Assembly: GCA_029212615.1 (NCBI GenBank) | Contig: JARGPJ010000007.1 | Coordinates: 134,354 to 198,353 of the forward strand | DNA length: 64,000 nucleotides | Reading direction: 5' to 3' | Source: Verrucomicrobiales bacterium | GTDB taxonomy: Bacteria; Verrucomicrobiota; Verrucomicrobiia; Verrucomicrobiales; DEV007 | Shown: positions 1-8,932 of the stretch, one piece after another | How the letters are laid out: every line of letters starts with the position of its first letter | Position numbering within the stretch: the stretch's first letter is position 1 | Program-made: the position numbers and the translations under genes | Notes under the pieces: generated by a model | Told to the model about the DNA's origin: nothing | The model's database searches: none | Seen by the model: the letters and a program-made list of their open reading frames with translations, nothing else

Positions 1-2133
1 GTGAGCGCCGCGCCCGTTGAGGTTTCCACCACGGATGGCCAGTAGTTCGACGTAGTTGGCCCACTTCGGATCATCGTAGTCGAAGGAGATGACGGCTTCA
101 CCGTTGAGCCAGTGCTCAATGACGCTTCCCTGGCAGATAATGCGGGCGGTGTTCCATTCGCCCGGTGGGCGAGTGTTGTCTTTCTTCGGGGCCATACAGA
201 AAAATAGCGATGCCGCTGCCTGGCGGGCATTCTCGCCGTAGGGGCTGCCGATGTTGTCGAGAACCTGGTATTCGACCTGTCCCGGCCGGTAGTAGATGCC
301 GGAGTTGCACCCCGGGGAGACTTTCCACTCGAAGCGCAACTCGAAATCATCGGGAATCTTCTCGGCCGTGTAGCTTAGATTGCCACCCCGTTCTTTGCGG
401 TAGAAGGTTCCTTCACTGTCGACGATCCAGTTTCCACTATGCTTCCATCCATCGAAAGAACTGCCATCAGTAAGAAACGTAAAACCCTGCTTTTTCTCCA
501 AACCCATGGGGCGGCTGATCAACATCCTGGATTTCGAATGCGCTCCGCGGAATTCTTTTGCGAGGATATCCGCTTCGGTGAATCGGGCCATCAGTATCTC
601 GCCGTCGCGGCTCCGGTTTCTGTCGTAGGAAATGTAGATCGTGCCGTCGGGTGACTGGAATCCGTCGGGGTAGGAAATACCGTTTCGCTCATCGAGGATG
701 AGTCCGCCCTTCCAGTTTTTGCCGTCGTCTCCCGAGAGCCACGCGCTAAGTTGGACTCGCCCATGGTGAGTGTCGATCCGGTCACCATGCTTGATCAACA
801 GGAGTTTACCTGACTCAAGGCGACGAATGAAGAAACGCGCCGCAGGCTGTTTGATCCCGGACTCAACGGGATCGCTCCACGTTCTCCCGCTGTCGTCCGA
901 GACGCTTTCCATGATGCCGCCTCCGGTCCGCGCCAGCATCCAGAGTGAGCGATCACTTTTCTCGACGATCATGTGCTCATGCCAGTTTGGATTCGGGAAT
1001 GTTACCGAGCCACGCCTTTCCCATGTTTTGCCTTTGTCGGATGAGACGAGGACGTTCGCTCCCCGCAGTGGATCGAGTTCCGCAAAGCATCCTTTGAAAT
1101 CCCGGAATCCGTCGCGTTGGTCGAGTGAGATAGGTAGCATCCATTCCCCGTTGGAAAGCACGGTAGGTTTATTGAGCATCACTCCGTGCCAGATTCTTTC
1201 AGGAACCGACCAGGTCGGGTCGAGCGAATCCGGATTTTCGCATACCGTCGCCCATACTCCGGCTCGCCCGTCGAACATATCCATCGATTGATCAAAGAAG
1301 AGCCACAGGCGTCCCAGGGGATCAGTCCAGAGGTTGCCGACGAGTATGCTCCGTTCCGCCCCGAGACCTTCTTCGTGAGAATCAAGCACGACGCGTGGAT
1401 CGGACCAGTGCTCCCCGTCGTCATCACTGCTGGCGAGGACAAAATAGGCTTCGGGGCTGTCACCTCCAGCGACCCAGCATGACCAGAGCCGCCCGCCCGG
1501 AGTGCGTTCGATTCCGATCGTCATTCCGTAATCGAGTTTGTCATAGCCATATTCAGGAAGCGGGGAGGTGTTTACAGAAGGAGGTAAGAGAGCGTGCCCG
1601 GCGATTCTCTCCATTCTCGCGATGCGGGCTTTCGCCTCTTCCGGAGTTTCGACAGCGGTGGTGTTGTCAGGGGATCCAACGCTAAGCAGTTTGATTCTGA
1701 CTCCATCCCCGAGTACCGTCAGTGTTGTCTTTCCAATCTCGAGTTTCTCCCCGCTTTCCATTCTCTTGTGGTAGGTCAGAGCACGATGGACATCGCCTTC
1801 GGCCAATTGAAACCCGGGTATGTCGACTTTCCTGAATCCATGGTTCAGGAGAAAATCGGATTGGTTTGCGGGGTTGTCTTGACTTAGCGTTAGGATATAC
1901 AGGTCGCCCGGAGTGGTGCACTCAATGCTGTAACCCTCAATGCTGGTGTGGAGGAATGTTCTCCCCTGAAGAGAGTCAGGGACTTCGATAAGGGAGTAGT
2001 TTCGATCCGTGTAGAGCTTGACCCCCTCCTCCAGTGGCTGAAACGTTTTATCCGCCGCTGCAGCTTTTCCAAATAGTGGAATGAGAAGGGAGAGGAGTAA
2101 AGTGAAGGCCGTTGTGGTGATTGGAGTTTTCAT
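1..2133 (-). CDS. secreted exo-sialidase-like protein with C-terminal DUF1080 domain (3' end beyond window)
   Basis: An open frame runs without a stop from the ATG at 2133 to the left edge (711 codons visible), so the gene is partial at its C-terminus. Residues 1-27 look like a signal peptide. Four Asp-box motifs (S-x-D-x-G-x-x-W) end at about residues 243, 371, 419 and 474, which marks a six-bladed sialidase propeller. From about residue 548 a DUF1080 / 3-keto-disaccharide hydrolase jelly roll begins (FDGW at 560-563, then GCNSGIYYR). It is probably a periplasmic or extracellular glycan-cleaving enzyme. The substrate cannot be read from the sequence. It is divergent from the cytochrome fusion at 2322, across 188 bp. 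No strong ribosome-binding site precedes the ATG. Confidence 0.85.
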   Translation of the reverse strand, partial: MKTPITTTAFTLLLSLLIPLFGKAAAADKTFQPLEEGVKLYTDRNYSLIEVPDSLQGRTFLHTSIEGYSIECTTPGDLYILTLSQDNPANQSDFLLNHGFRKVDIPGFQLAEGDVHRALTYHKRMESGEKLEIGKTTLTVLGDGVRIKLLSVGSPDNTTAVETPEEAKARIARMERIAGHALLPPSVNTSPLPEYGYDKLDYGMTIGIERTPGGRLWSCWVAGGDSPEAYFVLASSDDDGEHWSDPRVVLDSHEEGLGAERSILVGNLWTDPLGRLWLFFDQSMDMFDGRAGVWATVCENPDSLDPTWSVPERIWHGVMLNKPTVLSNGEWMLPISLDQRDGFRDFKGCFAELDPLRGANVLVSSDKGKTWERRGSVTFPNPNWHEHMIVEKSDRSLWMLARTGGGIMESVSDDSGRTWSDPVESGIKQPAARFFIRRLESGKLLLIKHGDRIDTHHGRVQLSAWLSGDDGKNWKGGLILDERNGISYPDGFQSPDGTIYISYDRNRSRDGEILMARFTEADILAKEFRGAHSKSRMLISRPMGLEKKQGFTFLTDGSSFDGWKHSGNWIVDSEGTFYRKERGGNLSYTAEKIPDDFELRFEWKVSPGCNSGIYYRPGQVEYQVLDNIGSPYGENARQAAASLFFCMAPKKDNTRPPGEWNTARIICQGSVIEHWLNGEAVISFDYDDPKWANYVELLAIRGGNLNGRGAH

Positions 2134-2321
2134 CGGTAGTTGGGTGGAAAAATGTTTCAGATGAAGGGGGGCAGAGGATGTTCTGCAGAATGGATAGCTG
2201 AGGGGGGATTGCAATGCGGGAGAGGAACGAGATTGCGCGGGGTCATGGGGAAAACGGCGTGATGAAGTCGTGGTAAAGTCGGGACGAATGGGCCCATTCC
2301 ATTTGAGCCTTTCGACCGAAC

Positions 2322-5300
2322 ATGACTGACAGTATGAGAAGAATGATTTTTCTGAATCCAATCCGGATGATTGCCGTACCGCTCATCCTGAGTATTGCAA
2401 TCCAGGTGGAGGCAAGGCAGACGAATTTGGAACCTGAGAATCTGGTGCCCTGGTGCATCGTCCCTTTTGATGCCAGTGAAAGAGGCCCTGCTGAGCGAGC
2501 GGAGATGCTGGAAGAACTCGGTTTAGGCCGCTGTGCCTATGATTGGCGCCCGGAGCATGTTCCGGAATTTAGAGAAGAAATTCAACAATACAGAAAACGG
2601 GGCATTGAGTTCTTCGCCTTCTGGGGAGGGCATGAGAAAGCCTTTGAGTTGTTTAAGGAATACGATCTTCAGCCACAAATTTGGAAGACTCTCGGTAGCC
2701 CCGGCGAAGGAACGCCGGAACAGAAGATCGAAGCGGCGGCGGGCAAAATGGAGCCACTCGCCAAACAAACTGCCGAATGGGGGGGGAAGTTAGGGCTCTA
2801 TAATCACGGTGGTTGGGGAGGCGAACCGGAGAACATGGTTGCCGTTTGCAAGCGGTTGCATGAAAAAGGCTATGACCACGTAGGGATCGTCTATAACTGG
2901 CATCACGGTCACGGAGAAATTGAAGACTGGGCGAAGTCCTTTGCTTTGATGAAACCCTACTTGCATTGCTTGAATCTCAACGGAATGAACGCTTCGGCAG
3001 AGCCGAAGATCCTGACCCTGGGCCAGGGTGAGCATGAACTGGCGATGTTGAGGGTCGTCATCGAAAGCGGGTATGATGGTCCCGTTGGAATTCTTGATCA
3101 CCAGCTGCATCTTGATTCAAAAATAGCGCTGCAGGACAACCTCGAGGGGTTGGCCTGGCTCAGGAAGGAGATCAACTACCCCGGCTCCGGCGGAAAGAAA
3201 CCAGTTCCGCGGGGACAACCTGCCCCGGCCATTTCGCGGGGGCTGGTGGGCGATGACTCTGAATCGAACGGAGTAGCTTCGCTGAGCCGTGATTTTGGGA
3301 AAGCCCTCGCTGTCGGAAAGGTGATGGAGGGCAATGAGTCGTGGCGTAACCCGCCGATCACGGTGGAGTGCCGGGTCAGGCTCAAGGACTCGAGAGGGTT
3401 TAATATTCTCGTGGCGAGCGATACGAAAACTTCCGATGCTCACTGGGAGATCTTCACCACAGGAAGCAGCGGATTTTTGACGGCGTATTTGCCCGGCGCG
3501 AAGCCCGACCACATCAGAAGCCGGAGAGTGATCACGGACGGTGACTGGCACTCCGTGGGGATGCAATACGATATCGACCGGGTGAAGCTTTGGGTCGATG
3601 GAGAGGTCGTCGCTGATCAGGAAATTGAATTGAATTCCGATCGCAAGACGGTCGCCGGAGAACTGGCCTTTGCGCGACTCGTCGAGGGGAGGATTGGAAT
3701 GCGCGGCGCGATCGACGAGGTGAGAATCCGGCGGGGAATTCACGACGATCTTGGAACGATTTCAGAGAATCCGTTTCAGCGAGGGGCCAAAGGTGAACTT
3801 GGCTATTGGGATTTTGAGGATCCTGAAATGCTGAAAACTCCTGTGAAGGAGAGATTTTCCAACGAGCAGGTGTTGTTTGAAAGAGATCCACTTGAACCGG
3901 ACCTGAATCCATACTGGGAGGCGGAGATCAATCGGGATCGGATCTACGACTTCTATGCGAAGCAGGCTCTCTACTACGGACGGGAGGCGCGGGAGGGGGT
4001 TCCTGATGTCTTGCCTGAATTTCCGGGCCTTGATGGTGAAGCATATGGACATTGGGGAAACCAAACCGATCAGGGTACGTGGAAGGATGGTCGGGTCCGT
4101 GAGATGCATTTCGGTTCAATCACGAGTGGAATTTTTCGAGATGGTGATAAAACGATTGCCCGCGCCGTCGCGGTTGATCTGGGAGAGGGCTTCAACGCGG
4201 TCTTCGATCAAACCTCGCTTCGCTTTGAAAAGGCATGGGAAGGGGCACCGGTAGAATGGTCCGATATCAGGAGGGGATTTCTTCACGGAATCCGCCCGGG
4301 AAAAGGGAAGGCCGTCGAGCTTGAGCGATTGCCCGCGCCGGATGAGTCAGCAAGTTATCTGGGTTTGTATAGAAGCGGGGAGCGGGTGGGCTTTTCTTAT
4401 CTTGAGAATGGGAAGACGATCTATCGGAGTGCCTCAGTCGTCGATGGTAGAGTGATCGAATCGGTTTCTGCGAAGCCCGATCCGGGCGAGGCTCAGTGGC
4501 CTGAAGTTATCTCCACAAGGCTGGAATCCGGAAAGGGGCAGCCTTTTGCCATCGATACTCTGAGCTTACCGTATGAGAACCCGTGGAGGTCGCTGTTGTT
4601 TGCGAGCGGTGTTGACTTCATTTCGGAGAATCGCCTCGCGGTTTGCACGATTCACGGGGATGTCTGGGTAGGAGACCTTGCGGGGAGCGAAATCACCTGG
4701 AAGCGGTTCGCGGCGGGATTACATCAGCCTCTTGGACTCAAAGTCTCCGAAGGTGTTGTTCATGTGATGTGTCGTGATCAACTGGTAGCTCTGCACGACG
4801 AGAATGGGGATGATGAAGCTGATTTCTATGAATGTGTATTCAATCGGCAGGTGACCTCGACAAAGGGGCATGATTTTATCACGGGCCTGGAACGGGATAG
4901 ACAGGGGCGGTGGTATTTTGCCTCCGGCAACGAAGGACTCTGTCGCGTTTCGGCGGATGGCAGGGAGCTGGACGTAGTAGCAACCGGGTTGCGCAACCCG
5001 AACGGTCTCGGTGTTTCACCGGACGGAGAAGTGATTCTCTCCAGTGTTCAAGAGGGAAACTGGACTCCCGCCAGTGCTGTTGTCGATGCCAGTTGGGGGG
5101 GGCACTTTGGTGCGGGAGGTCCGAAAGAGGGGACGCGTGGCTACGTTCCTCCGATGTTGTTCCTGCCCCGCGGGCTTGATAATTCCAGCGGTGGTCAGAC
5201 ATTCATCGATAGCGATCGATGGGGGCCTGTCGCGGGAAACTGGATTCACTACTCGAGCGGGTTTGCGAGCGCTTTTCTTGTTTTGCGGGAAGAACTCAAG

Positions 5301-6119
5301 GGGCAATCGCAGGCGGCGGCGATTCCTCTGCCTGGTGAGTTTCTATCCGGAGCTCATCGCGGTCGTTTTTCGCCATATGACGGTCAACTTTACGTAGCCG
5401 GTGCTCAGGGATGGGGGAATTACGGGACCAAAGACGGATCCTTGCAACGCGTTCGTTACACCGGGGGAGCATTCTACTTTCCGACGAAGTATGAAACGAG
5501 AGAGAACGGGATTTTGCTCAGTTTTGCTGAAGGACAGTCCGAAGAACTTGCTGATCGTGAGAAGTGGTTTACTCAACAATGGAATTACCTCTACGGCCCG
5601 GGGTACGGATCGCCTGAGTATTCGGTGAAGCATCCGGATCAGCCCGGTCATGATCAGTTGGAGATCCGTTCCGTTCACCGCCTGGCAGAGGATCGAGTGT
5701 TCATTGAAATCCCGCAACTTCAGCCGGTGAACCAGCTTCATCTTCATTTTGCGGGTGAAAAGCGGCTCGAGATTATTGCGACGATTCACGAGATGGGAGA
5801 GCCGTTCACAGACTTTCCGGGTTATCAGAAAATAGCGAAACTGAGTTCGCCCTCCGGTGCAGGGCAGGTGCACGATGGGGAGCTTAGTCCCATCGCCTTA
5901 ATGAAGGCCTGTTCGACCTGTCATCATCCTACCCAACAGGTAGTGGGCCCTCCGTGGAGCGATATTCGTGAGCGCTATGTCGGCAATCCTGATGGGATCG
6001 TGAAGTGGGCGATGAATCCGCAGAACAAGAACCCTGATTTGCCACCGATGCCTTCTTTTCAATTCATGGGAAAGGAAAGCCTTAAGCAGATCGCTGATTT
6101 GATCTTGTCTGGAGAGTGA
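2322..6119 (+). CDS. giant secreted fusion: TIM barrel, LamG, DUF6797-like, beta-propeller, cytochrome c
   Basis: This 1265-residue protein opens with a hydrophobic signal segment (about residues 9-30; ATGs at 2322, 2334 and 2343 are all possible starts). Residues about 40-290 read as a xylose-isomerase-like (sugar phosphate isomerase/AP endonuclease 2) TIM barrel. About 320-475 is a LamG/concanavalin-type domain. About 525-640 resembles DUF6797 of PVC haem proteins (YAKQALYYG, HWGNQTDQGTW). About 750-1130 is a glucose/sorbosone-dehydrogenase-like propeller. The C-terminus is a mono-haem cytochrome c with CSTCH at 1197-1201 and a Met-rich PPMP distal region. It is probably a periplasmic sugar-oxidising or sugar-binding electron-transfer protein; the catalytic role is inferred. 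The TIM barrel, normally a separate gene, is fused in. Confidence 0.85.
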   Translation: MTDSMRRMIFLNPIRMIAVPLILSIAIQVEARQTNLEPENLVPWCIVPFDASERGPAERAEMLEELGLGRCAYDWRPEHVPEFREEIQQYRKRGIEFFAFWGGHEKAFELFKEYDLQPQIWKTLGSPGEGTPEQKIEAAAGKMEPLAKQTAEWGGKLGLYNHGGWGGEPENMVAVCKRLHEKGYDHVGIVYNWHHGHGEIEDWAKSFALMKPYLHCLNLNGMNASAEPKILTLGQGEHELAMLRVVIESGYDGPVGILDHQLHLDSKIALQDNLEGLAWLRKEINYPGSGGKKPVPRGQPAPAISRGLVGDDSESNGVASLSRDFGKALAVGKVMEGNESWRNPPITVECRVRLKDSRGFNILVASDTKTSDAHWEIFTTGSSGFLTAYLPGAKPDHIRSRRVITDGDWHSVGMQYDIDRVKLWVDGEVVADQEIELNSDRKTVAGELAFARLVEGRIGMRGAIDEVRIRRGIHDDLGTISENPFQRGAKGELGYWDFEDPEMLKTPVKERFSNEQVLFERDPLEPDLNPYWEAEINRDRIYDFYAKQALYYGREAREGVPDVLPEFPGLDGEAYGHWGNQTDQGTWKDGRVREMHFGSITSGIFRDGDKTIARAVAVDLGEGFNAVFDQTSLRFEKAWEGAPVEWSDIRRGFLHGIRPGKGKAVELERLPAPDESASYLGLYRSGERVGFSYLENGKTIYRSASVVDGRVIESVSAKPDPGEAQWPEVISTRLESGKGQPFAIDTLSLPYENPWRSLLFASGVDFISENRLAVCTIHGDVWVGDLAGSEITWKRFAAGLHQPLGLKVSEGVVHVMCRDQLVALHDENGDDEADFYECVFNRQVTSTKGHDFITGLERDRQGRWYFASGNEGLCRVSADGRELDVVATGLRNPNGLGVSPDGEVILSSVQEGNWTPASAVVDASWGGHFGAGGPKEGTRGYVPPMLFLPRGLDNSSGGQTFIDSDRWGPVAGNWIHYSSGFASAFLVLREELKGQSQAAAIPLPGEFLSGAHRGRFSPYDGQLYVAGAQGWGNYGTKDGSLQRVRYTGGAFYFPTKYETRENGILLSFAEGQSEELADREKWFTQQWNYLYGPGYGSPEYSVKHPDQPGHDQLEIRSVHRLAEDRVFIEIPQLQPVNQLHLHFAGEKRLEIIATIHEMGEPFTDFPGYQKIAKLSSPSGAGQVHDGELSPIALMKACSTCHHPTQQVVGPPWSDIRERYVGNPDGIVKWAMNPQNKNPDLPPMPSFQFMGKESLKQIADLILSGE

Positions 6120-6128
6120 TCTGCATGC

Positions 6129-6299
6129 CTCATGAGATCACCTGAGGGAGGGGCAAACCGGGAGAAGGCTGAATTGTCTCCCATTTTCATCTGAAGTTGA
6201 ATCCACAAAAATCAGAGGGAAACGGCGAGTTTGCCGAGGTTCAGCCCCTTACTGCCAGGAATTCCTTTTTCAACTCTAATGCCCGGTCACCGCGCATCG
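6129..6299. repeat. intergenic repeat, left copy (parts A then B)
   Basis: Part A (6129-6244) aligns with 12562-12676, and part B (6251-6299) with 12484-12532. Both are in the same orientation at a visibly high but imperfect identity. The order is A-B here and B-A on the right. The two copies bracket the accessory genes between about 6.5 and 12.45 kb. No coding potential was found in either part. The gap 6120-6540 otherwise holds a 9-bp tandem repeat and a palindromic element. Confidence 0.8.
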
Positions 6300-6326
6300 G
6301 ATAAACGGGATAAACGGGATAAACGG
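6300..6326. repeat. 9-bp tandem repeat, three copies
   Basis: The unit GATAAACGG occurs three times without mismatch, directly after repeat part B and directly before the palindromic element. No function is evident. Confidence 0.85.
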
Positions 6327-6432
6327 GGACAGGTAAATAATCGAATAATTGGGGGCGGTATTTGCAATTAAGACTGAAATATCTGAAATCTATGGTTTTC
6401 TGGCACTCTTCGCCCAATAGATAACCTGTCCC
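6326..6432. repeat. palindromic REP/MITE-like element
   Basis: Terminal inverted repeats GGGACAGGT (6326-6334) and ACCTGTCCC (6424-6432) enclose a second nested pair, ATTGGGGGCG (6348-6357) and CGCCCAAT (6411-6418). The whole unit is about 107 bp. The layout fits a non-autonomous palindromic element such as those linked to REP-associated (RAYT) transposases. No transposase is encoded in the window, so the class is inferred. Confidence 0.55.
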
Positions 6433-6540
6433 TGTGAGTTTCCCCACAGAGAGTCATCGCCCCTCGAGGGAGAGAAGCTGATCGTCAGGGTTCAGCGAGG
6501 AGAACATTCTTTGCATCAGTTTCCCCGGTGTCTGCGATGT

Positions 6541-7290
6541 TCACACCAGTTTGTCGGGGTCCCAATCTGGACCTACGTAGTCCCGATCTTTGAAACGATT
6601 GACGATCCCGCAGCAGTCCATGTCGTCGGGAAGGGTCGTTTTGCAGATCGAAAAATCCTTCTCATCTCGCGACGACATCTCGCCGTGCAACCGCTCAAGA
6701 AGATAAGCCTTGTAGAGCGGGAGCTGCGAGGGCCGACAAAAGTATCCTTTGTTGTCGCCACAGAGAAACAACCTCAATTCATCAGGATAGTGATGACAAT
6801 AGTCGAAGGAGGCCTTTGTGATCTGCGGCCAGATTGGACTGAAGAAATCATCGATTACCAAAATGCCCTCCTCGCTCAGCAGCTGCACTCCGTGACAAAT
6901 ATCATCGTAGACACGGGTTCCTGTGTGTTCTCCGTCGATATGAATCCATCGACAAGAATTAGCGTGGTCCGTCAACCAGTCGCTGTCTGCGAGTGCACTA
7001 GAGCATTCCCGGAGGAACTTCAGCTTGGCTGTGGTGGAGGCACCGAGCGTTTCCAAGGTTTTTTCGTGAATCGCAGGATCGACGAGAAGGAATGTGTCGC
7101 CCTCGCCTGCATGGAGAGCGGCGAGCAGGGCCGAGCGACCACGCCACACCCCGATCTCCAGGAAATCCCCTCCGATCTCCTGCTCTTCCTGAAACCTCAG
7201 CAGGCAATCCCAGGTGATGCATGAGCGCCGGAAAAACCATCCAGGCAAAGTGGCTGCCTCCCGGAAATATCGATCAAGTGTGTTTTTCAT
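6541..7290 (-). CDS. class I SAM-dependent methyltransferase (TylF/Methyltransf_24-like)
   Basis: The protein has 249 residues from the ATG at 7290, which is preceded by a good ribosome-binding site (GAGGAA, about 8 nt upstream). A longer in-frame start would overlap the divergent PqqD-like gene and is rejected. Residues about 43-58 carry the SAM-binding glycine motif (FLEIGVWRGRSA). An acidic post-motif segment (LLVDPAI) and a DDFFSP stretch follow, as in TylF-type or small-molecule O-methyltransferases. It is the only gene on this strand at the left end of the accessory block and diverges from the PqqD/kinase/glycosyltransferase operon. The acceptor is unknown; a glycan or peptide made by the neighbouring genes is the simplest guess. 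Confidence 0.75.
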   Translation of the reverse strand: MKNTLDRYFREAATLPGWFFRRSCITWDCLLRFQEEQEIGGDFLEIGVWRGRSALLAALHAGEGDTFLLVDPAIHEKTLETLGASTTAKLKFLRECSSALADSDWLTDHANSCRWIHIDGEHTGTRVYDDICHGVQLLSEEGILVIDDFFSPIWPQITKASFDYCHHYPDELRLFLCGDNKGYFCRPSQLPLYKAYLLERLHGEMSSRDEKDFSICKTTLPDDMDCCGIVNRFKDRDYVGPDWDPDKLV

Positions 7291-7398
7291 GTGTCGTGTT
7301 CCTCTTATTTGGCGAACTCTGCGGTTCGATATTTCACCCCGGTTTCGAACCAAAAAGCTGCTCGCATTCGGTTGGTTGTATGATAATGGAAGATAGTT

Positions 7399-7827
7399 AT
7401 GAAATCGGATATTTGCTACCAGATCGACGAAAATCAGGTTAGTCACAACGATTTCGGCGACGAAGTCGTTGTGATCCATTTCCAGACAGGCAATTACTTC
7501 AGCCTGCGGTCCGGCGCTGCTACCCTGTGGCGTGATCTCCAACGCGGTCCCCAGTCTGCGGAACAACTAGGTGGGAATTTTGCCGATCCGCCCGAAGACG
7601 TTGCGGAAATTATTGCTAAATTTCTGAAAAATCTCCAGGCACGCGAGCTCGTGCTTCCCATCGATATTGCCAACGACAACCGCATTGCTCCGGTAGAAAA
7701 TCCATTTCCCTACGAGAATCTTGAGCTGGAAGTCTTCGAAGATCTCCAGGCGCTTTTGGTCGCCGATGTGATCCACGATACTGACGAACAAGGGTGGCCA
7801 CAGATGGAGCCCGATGCAGTCGCTTGA
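7399..7827 (+). CDS. PqqD-family peptide-recognition protein with unusual C-terminal tail
   Basis: The protein has 142 residues. Residues 1-92 have the PqqD/RRE pattern: an N-terminal beta hairpin (VVVIHFQTGNYFSL), a small helix with A-x-x-L-W, then a winged-helix-like part. PqqD-like domains bind leader peptides of ribosomally made natural products or act in the HPr-kinase-related systems named HPr-rel-A. Residues about 95-142 add an acidic/hydrophobic tail (ELEVFEDLQALL, then IHDTDEQGWP) that ordinary PqqD lacks. A ribosome-binding site (GGAAG) precedes the ATG. The gene overlaps the kinase-like gene by 14 nt. No radical SAM enzyme lies beside it. Confidence 0.75.
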   Translation: MKSDICYQIDENQVSHNDFGDEVVVIHFQTGNYFSLRSGAATLWRDLQRGPQSAEQLGGNFADPPEDVAEIIAKFLKNLQARELVLPIDIANDNRIAPVENPFPYENLELEVFEDLQALLVADVIHDTDEQGWPQMEPDAVA

Positions 7828-8932
7828 CCCTCCGTTGGCCCCGAAGGGAACGGACTCCATGATTATGGAAAGCTCCGATTCGCGTCTTCAGGATCTGTTC
7901 AACGAGGCAGCCGGAAAATTCGAGGGTCTAGACGGCGACGCTGACGTCCGCCATTTTGAAATCGGCGGTCGATTAATCCGGATCCGCTTCGGCGACGGGC
8001 AAATCGGTGATCTACTTACTCCTGCGATCAATCACCTCGCAGTGGACGAGCTGACCGGGAAGCCTCTTACCATCGACGTCTGGCAGAGCCGGGAAGCGCC
8101 TATCCGCCTGACCCAGGACGATTGGCGTCACGCTGTGTCGCCGCTCGAAGCATTGGGACCGCAAGACTTCCTCTATTGCCAACCCGACATCGGGATGCTG
8201 GTCCTCCGTCGTGGCGACCGGGCACTACTGTGCTACCGGGACATCAATGAAGTGCCCCCGTGGGAACTTGCCATTCCTTTCCGCGTGATTCTGAATTCCT
8301 GGTTTCAGCGCGACGGTGCACAGATTATTCATGGAGCGGCGATTTCCAACCAGCAGGACGCGATAGTCCTCGCGGGGGTCGGCGGATCGGGCAAGTCGAG
8401 CACTGCACTGTCGTGTTTGACTCATCCGGGGCTCTTTTTCCTTGCAGACGATCTTTGCCTCTTGAGCTCACCCGGGGCGCCGATGGTTCACAGCCTCTAC
8501 AACTCGGTAAAAATCAGGAGAGAGAATCTTTCACGTTTCGATAAATTCGACCTTCCGGAACTCGACCATCTACCGTTTGATCACGGTAAGCCTACCTATT
8601 TCCTGCATCCCCGCCTCCGTCACAAACTGGCTGTGAAGAAACCACTGCGGGCAATTCTCCTGCCCCGCATCACCAATCAAACCGAAACCCGGATCCGGCT
8701 CGGCTCGGCTCAAGACGCATGGCGGGCGCTCGTCCCCAGTACATTCGCAGTAGTACTGGGGGACCGTTCCGTAACCGCGAAACACATCGCCAAACTGACG
8801 CAGTCTCTACCGGTATTCTGGCTGGAACTGGGCACCGGGCACGATCAAATTTCGCAGTGCATCGCCGAATTCCTGGCCAACCTTGATGCCTCCACCGACC
8901 TACCTGTCCCGCCTTTTGCCCCTCATGAGTAA
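7814..8932 (+). CDS. HPr kinase-like (HprK-related) P-loop protein
   Basis: The protein has 372 residues. The ATG at 7814 has GGAG five bases upstream and overlaps the PqqD-like gene; an ATG at 7859 is an alternative start. A Walker A loop is at residues 188-196 (GVGGSGKSS), followed by an acidic FLADDLCLL strand near 215. This is the arrangement of the HPr kinase C-terminal domain and of the HprK-related kinases found with PqqD-like proteins. Residues 1-180 form an unassigned N-terminal domain. Cytosolic and probably a Ser/Thr or small-molecule kinase; no HPr is encoded nearby, so the substrate is not HPr by context. It is co-transcribed with the next genes. Confidence 0.7.
   Translation: MQSLDPPLAPKGTDSMIMESSDSRLQDLFNEAAGKFEGLDGDADVRHFEIGGRLIRIRFGDGQIGDLLTPAINHLAVDELTGKPLTIDVWQSREAPIRLTQDDWRHAVSPLEALGPQDFLYCQPDIGMLVLRRGDRALLCYRDINEVPPWELAIPFRVILNSWFQRDGAQIIHGAAISNQQDAIVLAGVGGSGKSSTALSCLTHPGLFFLADDLCLLSSPGAPMVHSLYNSVKIRRENLSRFDKFDLPELDHLPFDHGKPTYFLHPRLRHKLAVKKPLRAILLPRITNQTETRIRLGSAQDAWRALVPSTFAVVLGDRSVTAKHIAKLTQSLPVFWLELGTGHDQISQCIAEFLANLDASTDLPVPPFAPHE

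Noticed and set aside
770..1291. Plus-strand frame of 173 codons
   Set aside because: Antisense to the sialidase-DUF1080 gene, whose frame runs unbroken through the region.
3117..3743. Minus-strand frame of 208 codons
   Set aside because: Lies inside the LamG region of the large secreted protein; no start signal or known domain.
6241..6447. Minus-strand frame with repeated VYP
   Set aside because: It is a translation of the 9-bp tandem repeat and the palindromic element.
6511..7224. Plus-strand open frame of 237 codons
   Set aside because: It is antisense to the methyltransferase, which has a clear SAM motif and ribosome-binding site; no recognisable domain.
7221..7442. Small plus-strand frame, considered as a peptide precursor for the PqqD-like protein
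   Set aside because: It overlaps the methyltransferase start in antisense, has no ribosome-binding site, and its sequence shows no leader-like features.
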